Positions 1 through 12,283 of a DNA stretch of 64,000 nt are shown here, in pieces; positions within the stretch are counted from its first letter, which is position 1; each line of letters begins with the position of its first letter. The DNA comes from Cryptomeria japonica (lineage: Eukaryota; Streptophyta; Pinopsida; Cupressales; Cupressaceae): assembly GCF_030272615.1 (NCBI RefSeq), contig NC_081413.1, forward strand, positions 554,553,136-554,617,135, read 5' to 3'. Below the pieces are notes generated by a model that saw only the letters and a list, made by a program, of their open reading frames with translations, had not been told where the DNA came from and made no database searches. A program made the translations under genes and the position numbers.

Positions 1-482
1 GACATTGGAGAATCACACAAGAGTTGTTGTTGCTCTCTTGTTTTTATAAAAGGGAATTCAGGGTCATTTGCAAAGGGTTCTGAAACTTTGTATTCACTTT
101 TGCAATTGGTATGGAGAATCACACAGTTTGGAATTTGGTGTATTGCTATTGAATGAATCATATCATATGGCTATATTTTGAAAGAATTAATAAAAATCTA
201 AGTTCTCGACATGTGTATTACTATTGAATGAATTGTATCATATGGTTCTAAAATGTATCACACAGATTTGAGACTCAAACATGTATAAATAAACAATAAA
301 CATCTCTTTATCAATAAACACATTATGATTTATTTTTTATTATGCTATTTTAAATCTAGAAATAGAAAGTTGAAATAATTACAAATCAATATTAAATTCT
401 AATTGCAAAAAGTAATATGCTTTTGTAATATGAATGATGAGATACAGTAATAAGATTAATAAATACCAATCTCTTACAGTTG
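1..482. other. Left-edge flank, no gene recognised
   Basis: AT-rich sequence beyond the C-terminal end of the hAT-like gene that lies to its right on the minus strand. The 13-mer GGAGAATCACACA occurs twice (near 6 and 112) and a related TATCACACAG near 247. No convincing coding region is visible. If the hAT-like gene is still inside its transposon, this is that element's 3' noncoding part, but no terminal inverted repeat matching the other end (near 13075) was found here. Confidence 0.4.
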
Positions 483-701
483 TCATTCATCCTCATCAAA
501 TTCAGTGCTTTCTTGATTCCCATCTGTGGTTTCTTCACTCTAAGTCTAAGTCTGCATATCTTCATCGAACTGCATCTCAATGCTACTAGTAGCTCCAGTA
601 GTCCCACTGGCACTTTGGTTTGAAGTGTTGCCCAAACCTCTTCTTTCACATTTGGACCTCTAGATTTGCAGTGCCCTATCGTAAGGAAAAGTGTGGACAT
701 C
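483..701 (-). pseudogene. hAT transposase-like gene, C-terminal 72 codons cut off by Copia
   Basis: This is the distal end of the hAT-like gene whose main part is at 9842-12283. If the Copia element and one copy of its atacc duplication are ignored, the frame runs directly from the tyrosine codon at 9842-9844 into codons 701 downward, which read DVHTFPYDRALQI. That matches the end of the dimerisation domain of hAT proteins, where a tryptophan normally follows. Here that codon is TAG (660-662). The same frame continues as a serine/threonine-rich, then acidic tail with two more TAG codons (540-542, 546-548) and reaches a natural-looking TGA at 483-485. There is no frameshift. Confidence 0.75.
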
Positions 702-706
702 ATACC
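702..706. repeat. Target-site duplication of Copia, left copy
   Basis: The five bases atacc lie directly outside the left LTR. The same five bases follow the right LTR at 9842-9846. Confidence 0.93.
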
Positions 707-2310
707 TGATAACTCAATGATGAACCACTAGTACCAAACCGGTACTGAGAGGGGGGGGGGTGAATCAGTACTAGCACAAATATAGTCCAAAACCAGTTTG
801 ACAACAAATACTCCAAATGGCTGACAAACAGGGATACTAGTAAAACAAAGTGCAACCGATAACATTTAGTATAGCTTAATCAGTCATGAACCGGTCACTC
901 AATAAGCTTTCCTCTTAGCTCAATACTACAGTATCATTATATTCTCATGCATAAACAAGTAAACTTAGCCATAAGATCTTCACAACAGTGAGTTCAATAT
1001 GTTTTATAGATAGGCATAAAACATAGAACCTTCATGTTCTTAACAGGTAAAACAAAGCATCACAAGACAAAAGCATTTCACATGACACACATATTTTTCA
1101 TGTGGAAACCCTACTGGGAAAAACCATGGTGGGGATGAATACCCACAAGCTGCTTTTTGAACTCTTTAGAAGTCCGCTCTGTTAGGAGCCTTGTCTGGTT
1201 AAGGACATTACAATAGGTTCTGGTAGGAATCGATCCTGTTAGGGATCACCCGGTTAAGGGATACCCGGTTAAGGGTTAAACCTAGTAGGGTCACCTTGTT
1301 AGAGGATTTCAAGAACTCAATAGCTGAAAGGATCTCCTAAGCTCTCTAGCTTCTTAGAACACATTAGCCTCGAGTTACCCGGTTAAGGGATTTGAATCAA
1401 GTCGGTTAAGAACACCCGATTTAAGGAATTTTGAATCAAGCCAATTAAGGCTATCCTATTAGGGGATTTTACAACGGTTGAAGTGGTTAGAGATCAACAG
1501 GTATTACAATGATCTATTAACAACACTCAATGCTAATGTAGATCCATTTAGGCTCCTCTTTTCCTTCTGCACATTCACTTTGCAGGTATCTCTTCTCTCC
1601 TTTGGTCTGGCAAGAATCACGTATCACTTTCCTTGGATACACACTCACAACTTTTGCCAACAACCTCAGAAAGAAACACAACATCGACCTTATAGGAAAC
1701 ATACAGGTCGGTAGCAAAAACCCTAAACCCTAAACTTGTTAGATTAAGCAATTCAAATGGTTCGATCCTGACCATTGAATCATACTGCATTAAATGCAAC
1801 AATCTTGAATTGATCTCAAGACATTCTCCATCATCCATTATCCACCATTTTCATGGCGGCTGATAACCCATCACGCATTATCACTGTTTGACAGACTTCG
1901 CACATTCCCGAGGTAGATAGGAATAGTCATCTTCATGCAAGATCCTTCATGCACACAGAGATTACGTGGCAACATGATCTGTCCTCCATCATACTACTAA
2001 CTCATCACACAAAGATCACCGATTGAGTCACACAAACTTGAGGTATTCCAACTGGAAACCCCGAAGTGGAAGCTACCTACCAACCGGTAGTCATAAAATG
2101 CTTCCATGTGCCGGTTCCCATAACTATATGCCAGTTCACCTTGGATAAATATGCCGCTTCACTTTAGCGTATAAATAGGTTCATACATATGTTGGTTCCT
2201 CTCTCTCTCTTCACTTATCACATGTGCCGATTCAGACTATGTCCCATATTGACATCAATGACAACATACAATATCATTATGTCTTCATGTCGGTTCACAT
2301 AATGCCAACA
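707..2310 (-). repeat. Copia 3' LTR
   Basis: Read on the minus strand the LTR begins TGTTGGCATT and ends GAGTTATCA. It contains a G homopolymer near 751, several 'cggttaaggg' type short repeats (1190-1460) and a telomere-like CCCTAAACCCTAAAC near 1720. The partner is at 8239-9841. Confidence 0.93.
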
Positions 2311-2312
2311 AT

Positions 2313-2322
2313 CTCCCCCTTT
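2313..2322 (-). other. Copia polypurine tract
   Basis: On the minus strand the bases AAAGGGGGAG stand two bases before the 3' LTR. This is the expected plus-strand priming site. A second purine-rich run of similar sequence lies about 90 bp further inside (near 2410). Confidence 0.85.
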
Positions 2323-2554
2323 GGCATTGATGGCAATATACAAAAGATATCTTCTCTGCTTCACATCTTCTTCTCCATTTGTTGCAGATATCTTTTCGCT
2401 TCACTCCTTCTCCCCCTTCGACAACAATGCCAAAGTGGAGGTACAATCATCACCATTTCATCATGCTGCTCGCCCTGAGGAGTAGCATCCTTCAACACAC
2501 CAATCAACCAAAAATTTGTCTTTCTAGTACCTGACTGATGTGGAACAATCACTT

Positions 2555-5500
2555 TTAGTTCACCTCCTGAAGGGGCAATACCCCTAATTCACCTCTCAAA
2601 TGCACAAATGTTGTCTTTGGGAGAGGCTTGGTGAATATGTCTGCTAACTGCTCCTTACTGGACACATGCTCTAGTGCAATCTCTTTATTCTAAACCTTTT
2701 CCCTCAAGAAATGATACTTAAGCTCAAAATGTTTGGTTCTAGAATGTAAAACTAGATTCTTTGATATATTGATAGCACTTGTGTTATCACAAAATATACT
2801 TACCGGTTCAGATACAGGGATCTTGAAGCCTTCCGGTACATGCTTCATCCAGATTGTCTAAGTGCAGTTCATGAAAGCTGCAACATACTCCGCTTTCGCT
2901 GTAGACTGAGAGATACAACTCTGCTTTTTACTCATCCATGAGACTAGTCTACCACCGAGAAAGAATGCACCACCGGTTGTGCTCTTTCGATCATCCACAT
3001 TACTAGCCCAATCAGCATCTGTGAAGACTTTCAGATTGAAATTATTGCTATATGGGTACCATGATCCATAGTCAACTATTCCCTTTAGATACCTAAGAAT
3101 CTGCTTGACTGCACTCAAGTGAGATTCTCTTGGAATCTTCTGGAACCTTGCAGTGATGCCAACTGCATGTGCAATATCCGGTCTGCTATGCACTACATAA
3201 TGCAACTTACCAATCATTGATCGGTATTCCTTCTCATCAACCAGTGCGGAATCATCCTCCTTTGTCAATTTGCAACCGGTCACCATCAGTGTACCAACCG
3301 GTTTGCTATCTTCCATGCCAAAAGTCTTCAACACCTCTTTGACATATTTGGACTGAGTGATGAAGATTCCATCTTCCATCTGTTGGATCTGCAGTCCAAT
3401 GAAGAACTTAATCTCCCCTATGAGTGACATCTCAAACTCTTTCTTCATCTCATCAGCAAACTCATGACTCATCTTGTCATCTCCACCAAAGATGATGTCA
3501 TTAACAAAAACTTCACAGATCAGGATCTGATCTCCTTCAGACTTCAAGTAGATATTGCTATCTTCACTTGTTCTCTCAAATCCAATCTTCACAAGATGGG
3601 AATGTAGGCGCTTATACCATGCCCTAGGTGCTTGCTTTAGACCATATAATGCTTTATGTAGCCTACATACCATGTCACTATCTTCAGATAAGGCAAGCCC
3701 ATCTGGTTGCTCAATATACACCTCCTCTTCAAGTACACTATTTAGGAATACAGATTTTACATCCATTTGATATACCTTGAACCTCTTAAAAGCTGCATAT
3801 GCAAGAAGCATACGAACTCCTTCCAATCTGGCTATAGGAGCAAAGGTTTCCCCATAGTCTTCACCTTCTTCTTGAGCATATCCTTTGCATACCAGTCTGG
3901 CTTTATTCCTAATCACTGTACAATCCTCATTCAACTTATTTTTGAACACCTATTTGGTGCCAATGACATTTTTATGCTCTGGTCTGGGTACCAAGGACCA
4001 TGTACCATTTTTCTCTATCTGGTCAAGTTCTTCTTCCATTGCCTTGATCCAGTCTTCATCTTTATGATCCTCTTTGACTGACTTAGGCTCAAATTCAGAG
4101 ATCATACATGAGTTTTCTCTGATCTTTCTTCTAGTAAGGATTCCTGCATCCTTATCACCTATGATCTCCTTGGGATCATGATTCAACTTGACATACCGAG
4201 GAATGATCTTAACTAGTTCTTCTTACTTTTCTACTTCATCCTCATCTTCATTAGTATCAACATTCACTGGTTCAGGAACACTGTTACTGGTACTTGGCTG
4301 ATTGACAACTGGTTCCCAGAAGGTTGCAACTGGTTCATTTTTCAGCTTGCTCACTGTTGGTTTCCTAAGTCTTCTCAGAGGATTCATCAACTCTTACATT
4401 GATGCTTTCCATAATTCTCTGAGTCCTATTGTTGTAGCACTTGAAAGCGTTACTCTTGGTGGAATATCCTAGAAATATTCCCTCATCACATTTAGCTTCA
4501 AATTTGCCCTAATGTTCACTCCTCTTGATGTAACATTTGCTACCAAATACCTTAAAGTAGTTAACCACAGGTGTCTTACCGGTCCAATACTCATAAGGAG
4601 TTTTGTCCTTACCCTTTTTGATGAGTACCCTGTTCATAGTGTAGACTGCAGTGCTCACCGCTTCTCTCCAAAAGGTGTGAGCAACCTTTCCTTGGATCAA
4701 CATGGTTCTAGTTGCTTCAACCACAGTCTAGTTATTCCTCTCTGCTAGGCCATTCTGCTATGGAGTCCGGGGGGTAAACAACTATCTCTTGATGCCAAAT
4801 TCTTCACAATACTTGTTGAATTCATTGGAAGTGAATTCCCCTCCTTGATCAGTTCTGAGACATTTGATCCTTTTACCGCTTTCCTTCTCCACTAATGTTC
4901 TGAAAGCTTTGAATTTCCCAAAAGCTTCAGACTTGTCTTTCAAGAATGTGACCCACATCATTCTTGAGTAGTCATCAGTGAGAATCATGAAGTACCTATC
5001 ACCCTACACACTTCTAGTTTTCATAGGACCACATAAATCAGTATGCACAAGATCAAGCAAGTTGTCAGTAGTGAAAGATTTACCTTTAAAGGTTGAGGAA
5101 GACATTTTCCCAATTGATATTCTCTACACAAGGTATTATCCAGTTTGCTTAGCACCGACAACCCTCTAATTTCCTTGATCTTACTAGCCTTCACAATGTT
5201 ATCAAAGTTCACATGGCAGAATCTCCTATGCCATATCCACCTATCATCAAGCTTAGCGATAAGACATGTACTTATATTTGCATTTAGATGAAAGAGGTTA
5301 CCTTTAGTCTGCATGTCAGTGGCTACCAATTTACCATCTTTACCTTTGATTCTGCAAACTCCATTCTTGAATTGCAGAGTGAGACCACTGTCATTTAGCT
5401 GGGCAACACTTAGAAGGTTGTGTCTAAGACCATCAACCTAGTACACATTGTCAGCACTACTCTTTCCATTCAAAGAGATGGACCCTTTGCCTTTGACCAT

Positions 5501-5612
5501 GCATGGTGCATCATTGCCAAAGTGAACTGCACCAACATCATACTCCTCTAAGGATAGAAACTTGCTCCAGTCACTAGTCATATGGTGAGAACAGCCACTA
5601 TCAATGATCCAC
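2555..5612 (-). pseudogene. Copia pol remnant: protease, integrase, reverse transcriptase, RNase H
   Basis: Read on the minus strand the order is as follows. A protease motif DSGCSHHM lies just after the nested LTR (near 5590). The GAG-pre-integrase region contains HRRFCHVNFD (5230). The integrase core contains [11 protein letters not shown] and [10 protein letters not shown] (4790-4985). The longest open stretch, 2858-3949, is reverse transcriptase ([29 protein letters not shown]) and RNase H ([19 protein letters not shown]). The RNase H frame continues past a TAG to a TAA at 2555. The catalytic YVDD motif reads FVND here, so the first catalytic aspartate is lost. Stops and frameshifts elsewhere confirm it is dead. 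Copia order (integrase before reverse transcriptase) is clear. Confidence 0.92.
5608..5612. repeat. Target-site duplication of nested LTR, left copy
   Basis: The bases tccac repeat at 7131-7135 on the other side of the insertion. Removing the insertion and one copy restores a continuous Copia frame in which the residues SNEW run directly into IIDSGC. Confidence 0.88.
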
Positions 5613-7130
5613 TGATGCAGAGCAACATGAAAAACCCTTCAAGAACCCCAAATCAACATGGAGTTTCAATCTCAACACAACATCTTCACTTGTATTAGAG
5701 GCATAATATGATCATAATAATTATTCTACAGTCCAAAACAATATTAATATCAACCAACCAATACAATATCAAATCCATCATATCATTTTACAACCCTTTG
5801 AACATTAATCAAGACCAAAATAATGCATTATGCTGTCTCGGTTAATGACAGTTTGATATACCCGTACTTAGTTATTAATAACTTTAAAACCTAAGCATAT
5901 TTGGATGATATCTTTGGTGAGGCTGTAGAAAACTAGGTTTCTAAAACCATATCCAAAATTGAGAACGATCCAACAGTGCATTAAAAAGTTATCATCTCTG
6001 CACCAAGACCAATTTTGACTGTCATAAATCTGGAAAATGTATGCTTGCTGCCTGCTAGGGCATCATATTTCACAACAAATACTTAACCAAACTAAAACAA
6101 TACCATATTGAAATGAAATCCCTCTGAATCTACTTTCATAATATTCAATTCATTAATTTTTCCAATGGTGAAATCACAAGATAAGTACAAACCCTTTCCA
6201 GCAACTCCATTTAAGACAGTTTAAAACCAGTTTTCACCAAAATCTTCATAACTTCCCCAAATATAAACAAAAATTCCTCAAACCAAAGGGAAAAGAAATA
6301 TGATTAACATATCTTTGCAATAATTCTATTTAGAGGTCTTAATAATATCATATGAGTTCATACCATATGTTGCAATGTGACTATTCTCAAGAAGTATCAA
6401 ATCTGCAATTAACAACTTTCACCAAAACTTCCATATCTTCTTCATTTCTAAACATAATAACTCCAAACAAAAAGGAAAAGAAATTTAATTGACATATCTA
6501 ACTATAAATTATACATATACAAAGGTTTCCAAGACATACATGGTCGTATAAGGCCTGGAACCAACACAAAAACTGGAAAGCCAACCAAAATAACAATAGT
6601 AGAATGCACCAAAATGTATTCAAAATGTTCTCCTTTCTTCTCTATTCTTCCAATAATGATTTGGTTCGACCAATACAACATATTTATAGACTCTTTGGTA
6701 GTTATAAACCATCCAACTACCTTTATGACCCTTCATCTTCCCTTTTACAACTTTATGTGCAATTTTTGCACTTTTACATTTTTGCAAATGTTGCACTTTT
6801 ACAATTTTCTTGCAACTTTGACACTTTTTCCTAATGACTCTCCAAAGTGTAAAAACCTCATAAAAATGTCCAAATAATCTATTTAATACCTTTTTCATAC
6901 TTGATATCCTTCGCATGGCCTTTTATACAATTTTGACCATCTTGACCTATAAGGGCCTATATGGACAACTAGGACATAATCAGGACTTGCTTAGATTTTT
7001 AGGCTTCCAAGTCTTACAAATCATTCCAAATGGATTCAAATACATTATAAATGACCTTCAAATATAAATTATATTTCATATGATGAATTTGACCATATAT
7101 TTTCCTTATGCCATGGGTGCTCCTGCACCA
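5613..7130. mobile_element. 1518-bp solo LTR or small LTR element nested in Copia
   Basis: The insert begins TGATGCAGAGCA and ends TGCTCCTGCACCA, so it has TG...CA ends that form an imperfect 12-bp inverted repeat. It is flanked by the 5-bp duplication tccac. It lies exactly between gag and the protease motif of the Copia element. No protein domain, primer-binding site or second LTR is visible inside. Two diverged direct repeats occur near 6225 and 6410, each containing 'ttcaccaaaa' and a purine-rich 'aaaagaaat' stretch. A solo LTR is the simplest reading; a terminal-repeat miniature element is the alternative. Confidence 0.75.
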
Positions 7131-7136
7131 TCCACT

Positions 7137-8165
7137 CATTGGAATCATCAAACCAGGAGACAAGAGCCTTCTTGTCTGCCACATCTTCCTTTACAACAAC
7201 AAACACAATGTCTTAATTCTCTTCATCTTCTGATTCCTCATCTATGACACCTTCATCAACTGCCACAAAGCAATTTCTCTGGTTTCCTCCTTTGAATTTC
7301 TTGAACCTTTCCGGTTTATCCTTGTTGTCACTATTAGGACAATTCATAGCAATATGTCCTATCCGGTTACAGGAGAAACATTTCAAATGTAGCTTACCTT
7401 TGTATTTACCAGTTCCTTTTGATAATTTCCTAGCAAGAAGTGCTTCAAATTCCATCAGAAACTCTTCATCCTTCATTTCTCTGCTCTGATTAGGTTCCCC
7501 ACTAGTGCTAGCCTCTTTTCCTTTTCTGGAAGGTATAGTAGAGGCTCTAAAAGCTGATTCTGACTTTTGAACACTAGCATCAAAACTATTTAGCTCATAG
7601 GCTATCAACTTGGCTATGATGGAGTCCAAGGATGCCTTAGACTTGTCTATTGATCTCAGCTCCTGAATAGCAGCAACCCTTATTGCATAGACCAGCAACA
7701 GGGATCTTAGGACTTTGCTTACCACAGTGGAATCTTCTATTTTGCCAACTACACTCTTTATTTCTCCAACAACTATTTTGATTCTTATTCCATACTATCG
7801 AATGGTCTCTCCTTCAACCATGCTCATGTCTTCAAACTTTCCTCTCAGGCTCTCTTCCTTAGCCTATTTTACATGCTCATCACCACCATAGATATTTTCA
7901 AGAGCATCCCATACCTCTTTGGGATTTGCCTTGTCTTGAACATCAATAAACTCAATGTCAGATAGACTACTGATGAGGGCTTCCATGACTTGCCCATTTT
8001 CTTATATCTCTCTCTTTTGGTCATCGGTGAGAAAACCGGTAGGAACAACATATACATTTTCAACATAACTTCAATGTTGAACACCCATGCTTTTGATGAA
8101 TATCTTCATCCTGTCTTTCCATATATGAAAATTTCCCTGTTAAACTTTGGACCTTCCCTCTTCAT
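7137..8165 (-). pseudogene. Copia gag remnant with CCHC zinc knuckle
   Basis: The start ATG at 8163-8165 gives MKREGPKFN, typical of plant Copia Gag. One missing base in the run near 8130 shifts the frame. The shifted frame then reads FIKSMGVQ and onward with TGA, TAA and two TAG codons. The longest clean stretch, 7213-7725, contains the nucleic-acid-binding zinc knuckle CFSCNRIGHIAMNC (C-x2-C-x4-H-x4-C). After the stop near 7213 the sequence still encodes KKALVSWFDDSNEW up to the nested insertion. Gag would package the element's RNA; this copy cannot make it. Confidence 0.85.
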
Positions 8166-8224
8166 TATTTGACTAGGATCTTTTCCTCAAGCGGTTAGGC
8201 TTACAACACAGAGGACCTAGAGGC

Positions 8225-8236
8225 GCTCTGATACCA
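8225..8236 (-). other. Copia primer-binding site (initiator tRNA-Met)
   Basis: On the minus strand the bases TGGTATCAGAGC stand two bases after the 5' LTR. They match the 3' end complement of plant initiator tRNA-Met, the usual Copia primer. Confidence 0.93.
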
Positions 8237-8238
8237 AT

Positions 8239-9841
8239 TGATAACTCAATGATGAACCACTAGTACCAAACTGGTACTGAGAGGGGGGGGGGGTGAATTA
8301 GTACCAACACAAATACAGTCCAAAACCGGTTTTATAGCAAGTACTCCAAATGGCTGACAAACAAAGATACCGGTAAAATAGAGTGCAACCGGTAACATTC
8401 AGTATAGCTCAATCAGTCATGAACTGGTCACTCAATAAGCTTTCCTCTTAGCTCAATACTATAGTATCATTATATTCTCATGCATAAACAAGTAAACTTA
8501 GCCATAAGATCTTCACAACAGTGAGTTCAATATGTTTTACAGACAGGCATAAAACATAGAACCTTCATGTGCTTAACAGGTAAAACAAAGCATCACAAGA
8601 CAAAAACATTTTACATGACACACGTATTTTTCACGTGGAAACCCAACTGGAAAAAATCACGGTGGGGATGAATACCCACAAGCTGCTTTTTGAACTCTTT
8701 AGAAGTCCGCTCTATTAGGAGCCTTGTTTGGTTAAGGACATTACAATAGGTTCTGGTAGGAACCGATCCTGTTAGGGATCACTCAGTTAAGGGATACCTG
8801 GTTAAGAGTTAAACTTAGTAGGGTCACCTTGTTAGAGGATTTCAAGAACTCAATAGCTGAAAGGATCTCCTAAGCTCTCTAACTTCTCAGAACTCATTAG
8901 CCTTGAGTTACCCGATTAAGGGATTTGAATCAAGCCAGTCAAGACCACCCGATTTAAGGGATTTTGAATCAAGCCAGTTAAGGCTACCCTGTTAGGGGAT
9001 TTTACAACTATTGAAGTGGTTAGAGATCAACAGGTATTACAATGATATGTTAACAATACTCAATGCTAATGCAGATCTGTTTAGGCTCCTCTTTTCCTAC
9101 TACACATTCACTTTGCAAGTATCTCTTCTCTCCTTTGGTTTGGCAAGAATCACATATCACTTTTCTTGGATACACACTCACAACTTTTGCCAACAACCTC
9201 AGAAAGAAACACAACATCAACCTTATAGGAAACATACAGGTTGGTAGCAAAAACCCTAAACCCTAAACCTATTAGGTTAAGCAATTCAAATGGTTTGATC
9301 CTGACTGTTGAATCATACTGCATTAAATGCAACAATCTTGAATTGATCTCAAGACATTCTCCATCGTCCATTATCCACCATTTTCATGGCGACCGATAAC
9401 CCATCACGCGTTATCACTATTTGACAGACTTCGCACATTCTTGAGGTAGATAGGAATAGTCATCTTCATACAAGATCCTTCACGCACACAGAGCTTACGT
9501 GGCAACATGATATGTCCTCCATCATACTGCTAACTCATCACACAAAGATCATCGATTGAGTCACACAAACTTGAGGTATTCCAACTAGAAACCCTGAAGT
9601 GGAAGATACCAACCAACTGGAAGTCATACAATGCTTCCATGTGTCGGTTCCCATAACTATATGCCGGTTCATCCTGGACAAATATGCCACTTCACTTTAG
9701 CATATAAACCGGTTCATACATATGTCAGTTCCTCTCTCTCTTCACTTATCACATGTGCCGGTTCACACTATGTCCCATATTGACATTAGTGACAACATAC
9801 AATATCATTATGTCTTCGTGCCAGTTCACATAATGCCAACA
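8239..9841 (-). repeat. Copia 5' LTR
   Basis: Partner of the LTR at 707-2310 with the same ends, G homopolymer (near 8284) and telomere-like motif (near 9250). The length differs by a single base, although many substitutions separate the two. Confidence 0.93.
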
Positions 9842-9846
9842 ATACC
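9842..9846. repeat. Target-site duplication of Copia, right copy
   Basis: atacc, identical to 702-706. The duplicated bases form part of the arginine and tyrosine codons of the interrupted hAT frame. Confidence 0.93.
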
Positions 9847-12283
9847 TAGATGTATAGAGCCTCAAGCAATTTTCCAAATTTTTGTCTAGTTTGTTTCTTA
9901 GCTTTGATTTTAGGAACCCCAAAGCACTGAAAACTCTCTCATCTTCCACCGAACCCAATATCATGGTAAGACATAAATCAGTAAGCTTCACATATTCTGG
10001 CATTGAATCATGCAAGGATTTGTTCTCAGCTATATATTTCCAAACCCTTGTTACTGATCCCTCTTTGCGGGGGTTATCCATTTTAGCATATTGTTCTTTG
10101 TATGCAAAATAAGTTGATTGCTCTTGAAGATGAGTTTCATCTAATATTCCATTTATAGTTACTCCATTAAATTCTCTGGAAATGCAAAATTGTTTTACCA
10201 AAGTTAGTAGCTTAATTCGAAAATCAGATGCACTGTTGAGGCTCCAATAATGAGGAAACACAATAGACATGGCTTCAAGTAGGTTGTCAGGAGGGAATCT
10301 GCTTCTAATTTGTGAGGAAAGATCATATGCAATTTTCTTCATAGAAGTACTTATAGTCTCAACAATCTTGTCGAAATCTTCCTTTGTAACTCTTGCTAGT
10401 TTCTTCCTGGGGCGCTTTCCTGGTTCCTCGGGGTCAAACGTGGCATAGAAGTGCATTGGTAACTCAACTCCCCATACATTGGCACATACCTCCCCGTCTG
10501 CACCGATTTGTAAAAAGTTATCAAGATTGTTCAAATCTATGAGTGTCGACGACTTAACAAATTTTTCATCATATAGTGTTAGTTGATTTCGATAGAGATT
10601 GTTGAGGGTCAGGCATGTCATCTTACGTAGCGTAGCATATTCTGCAATATACAGAACTCTTTTTTGGGAAACCTTCATAATATTCCTCATTTCCTCTAGC
10701 ATGGGTAGAAGAGCTGCTAAAGTTAAGAGAGTCTCTAAATTACTTAACCTACCAAGAAGTTCTAAAAATTTCGGTTGATCTGATTCGTCACGAGGTGTGT
10801 GAAATAGTCCAATCAAGGATGGATATTCTGAAAATACTCGATGTGTTGGACCATCCAAAGAGATCCATCTGGTATCATTATCCTTGAGCAGCTTGTTCCC
10901 ATCAGTTAATCCATCAGCAAAGTTTTGAAATTCCATAAATCACTTGGGACTTCGACAGAAGTGTGAGTAGAGCTCTCTGATTAAAATTTCAATTTTTTTA
11001 ATCGAAGCAAACTTGCTCACAATTCCAAAAGCTAGATTCATTTTGTGAGCCATGCAGTGAATTGCAGTAATGTACGGTGCAAATGAAGTTTCAATCTTTG
11101 TACAAACTCCGTTTCTGTGACCTTGCATTACTGAAGCTCCATCTACTCCAACACAAACCAATTTTTTGGCTACCGTCATTGCATCCATACCTCCATATTC
11201 AATTAAACTTCTCTTTACTAGTTGAAATAAATTTTCCACTGTCGCACTCTCCTTCATTTTAGCAACATATAGTAGATGAGGTTGGCGGGTATGATTCTCT
11301 ATAGTATAAACATGCATGCATACCCATGAAGTATTGTCTACTGTGGTAACTTCGTCTAAAGAAAATGCAATGAAGTTTGACTCTCTTATTTTTTCCTGTA
11401 CATCTTCTTTTTCAGCCTTAGCAAGACAACTTTCCCATTCCCATCCACTGTTTACTGACCAGTGTCTATTAGAATAGTTAGGAACTTTAAAAAAGTGTAA
11501 TAAACCACTAATTGATGGGAAATCTGTCATAGCACGCCCTCTGCTCAAAATATGAAAAACAATGCTTAACTGAACAACTTTTCCCAGTTGTTTTATTTGC
11601 ATTGCTTTTCCAAAAATAGCTTCAATAGAACCTTTAACTTTAGCAGGCTTTGTCTGTAATTTCTCATGAAAATAATACTCTTCGACATTCCTCACATGCT
11701 TACATTCATCCTTTGTTTTCCATCTTATCACTGATTTTTCAACCCCGTCTATCATTTGTTTTTCATAAACTTTACCCATATGCTTTTCTATGGTGTCAAA
11801 TTTTAGCTGCAACCTAATTTCCTTGTTATGTTTCCAAGTGCAAATCTCACACCTACATTCTATTGGAGGCTCACCTTCAATTGGATTCTCGACCGGTTCA
11901 ATGAATGGATACTTTGATGCCCATTAAATTTGAAAATTCCTTACTGACATATCCCACTCCCGATCCTTTTTTGATATGGCTATTATTTTCCCCTTCTGTG
12001 CATTAGCATCAATGGCATTATCACCCAAGTTGATTATATCATTTCGACTAACTTGGGTATCTACCAGATAATCTTCTTCAAGATCATCCTAATCTGAGAT
12101 ATCAGGTTCGCCGTCGTCTTCAACATGCGGTGTAGGTGGCGAATTTTGTACTTGTACTTGTGATGATGTACCTTCCTGATTTTCACATCCAATGCTAAAG
12201 TACGAAGACAACATTCTTCTTTTTGTTGGCCTCTCCTGGTCTTCCCCACATTCAGGTTTCCTACCCCTCTTCCTGTTTGACAT
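9842..12283 (-). pseudogene. hAT transposase-like gene (ZNF862-like), main part
   Basis: On the minus strand one frame of 814 codons runs from ATG 12281-12283 to the Copia insertion. The start was chosen because it begins a basic, NLS-like segment (MSNRKRGRKPE...RPTKRR). A BED/TTF-like zinc finger with CEIC follows near 11840. The transposase fold shows the first acidic residue in IAFSLDEVTTVD (11350) and the second in CVGVDGASVMQG (11140). The C-terminal dimerisation domain reads GSVEDERVFSALGFLKSKLRN (9885-9960). Three in-frame stops occur: TAG 12089-12091, TAA 11924-11926 and TGA 10940-10942. There is no frameshift. The family encodes cut-and-paste transposases or genes domesticated from them. 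This copy is nonfunctional, and the last 72 codons are at 483-701. Confidence 0.88.

Larger units (their letters stand above)
707..9841 (-). mobile_element. Full-length Ty1/Copia LTR retrotransposon inserted in the hAT-like gene
   Basis: The element is 9135 bp long and oriented on the minus strand. It has two LTRs of 1604 and 1603 bp that begin TG and end CA, and an atacc duplication on both sides. The primer-binding site matches initiator tRNA-Met and a polypurine tract adjoins the 3' LTR. The domain order protease, integrase, reverse transcriptase, RNase H defines Copia. Coding capacity is lost through stops, frameshifts and a 1518-bp nested LTR. In the first 200 bp the LTRs differ by roughly 9% by eye, mostly transitions, so the insertion is fairly old. 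Confidence 0.95.

Noticed and set aside
1716-1735. CCCTAAACCCTAAAC as a telomeric tract (also near 9250)
   Set aside because: Only two to three units and present in both Copia LTRs, so it is part of the LTR.
6604-6916. Overlapping frames of 76-98 codons inside the nested 1518-bp LTR
   Set aside because: Different frames on both strands, low complexity, no domain; consistent with chance in AT-rich LTR DNA.
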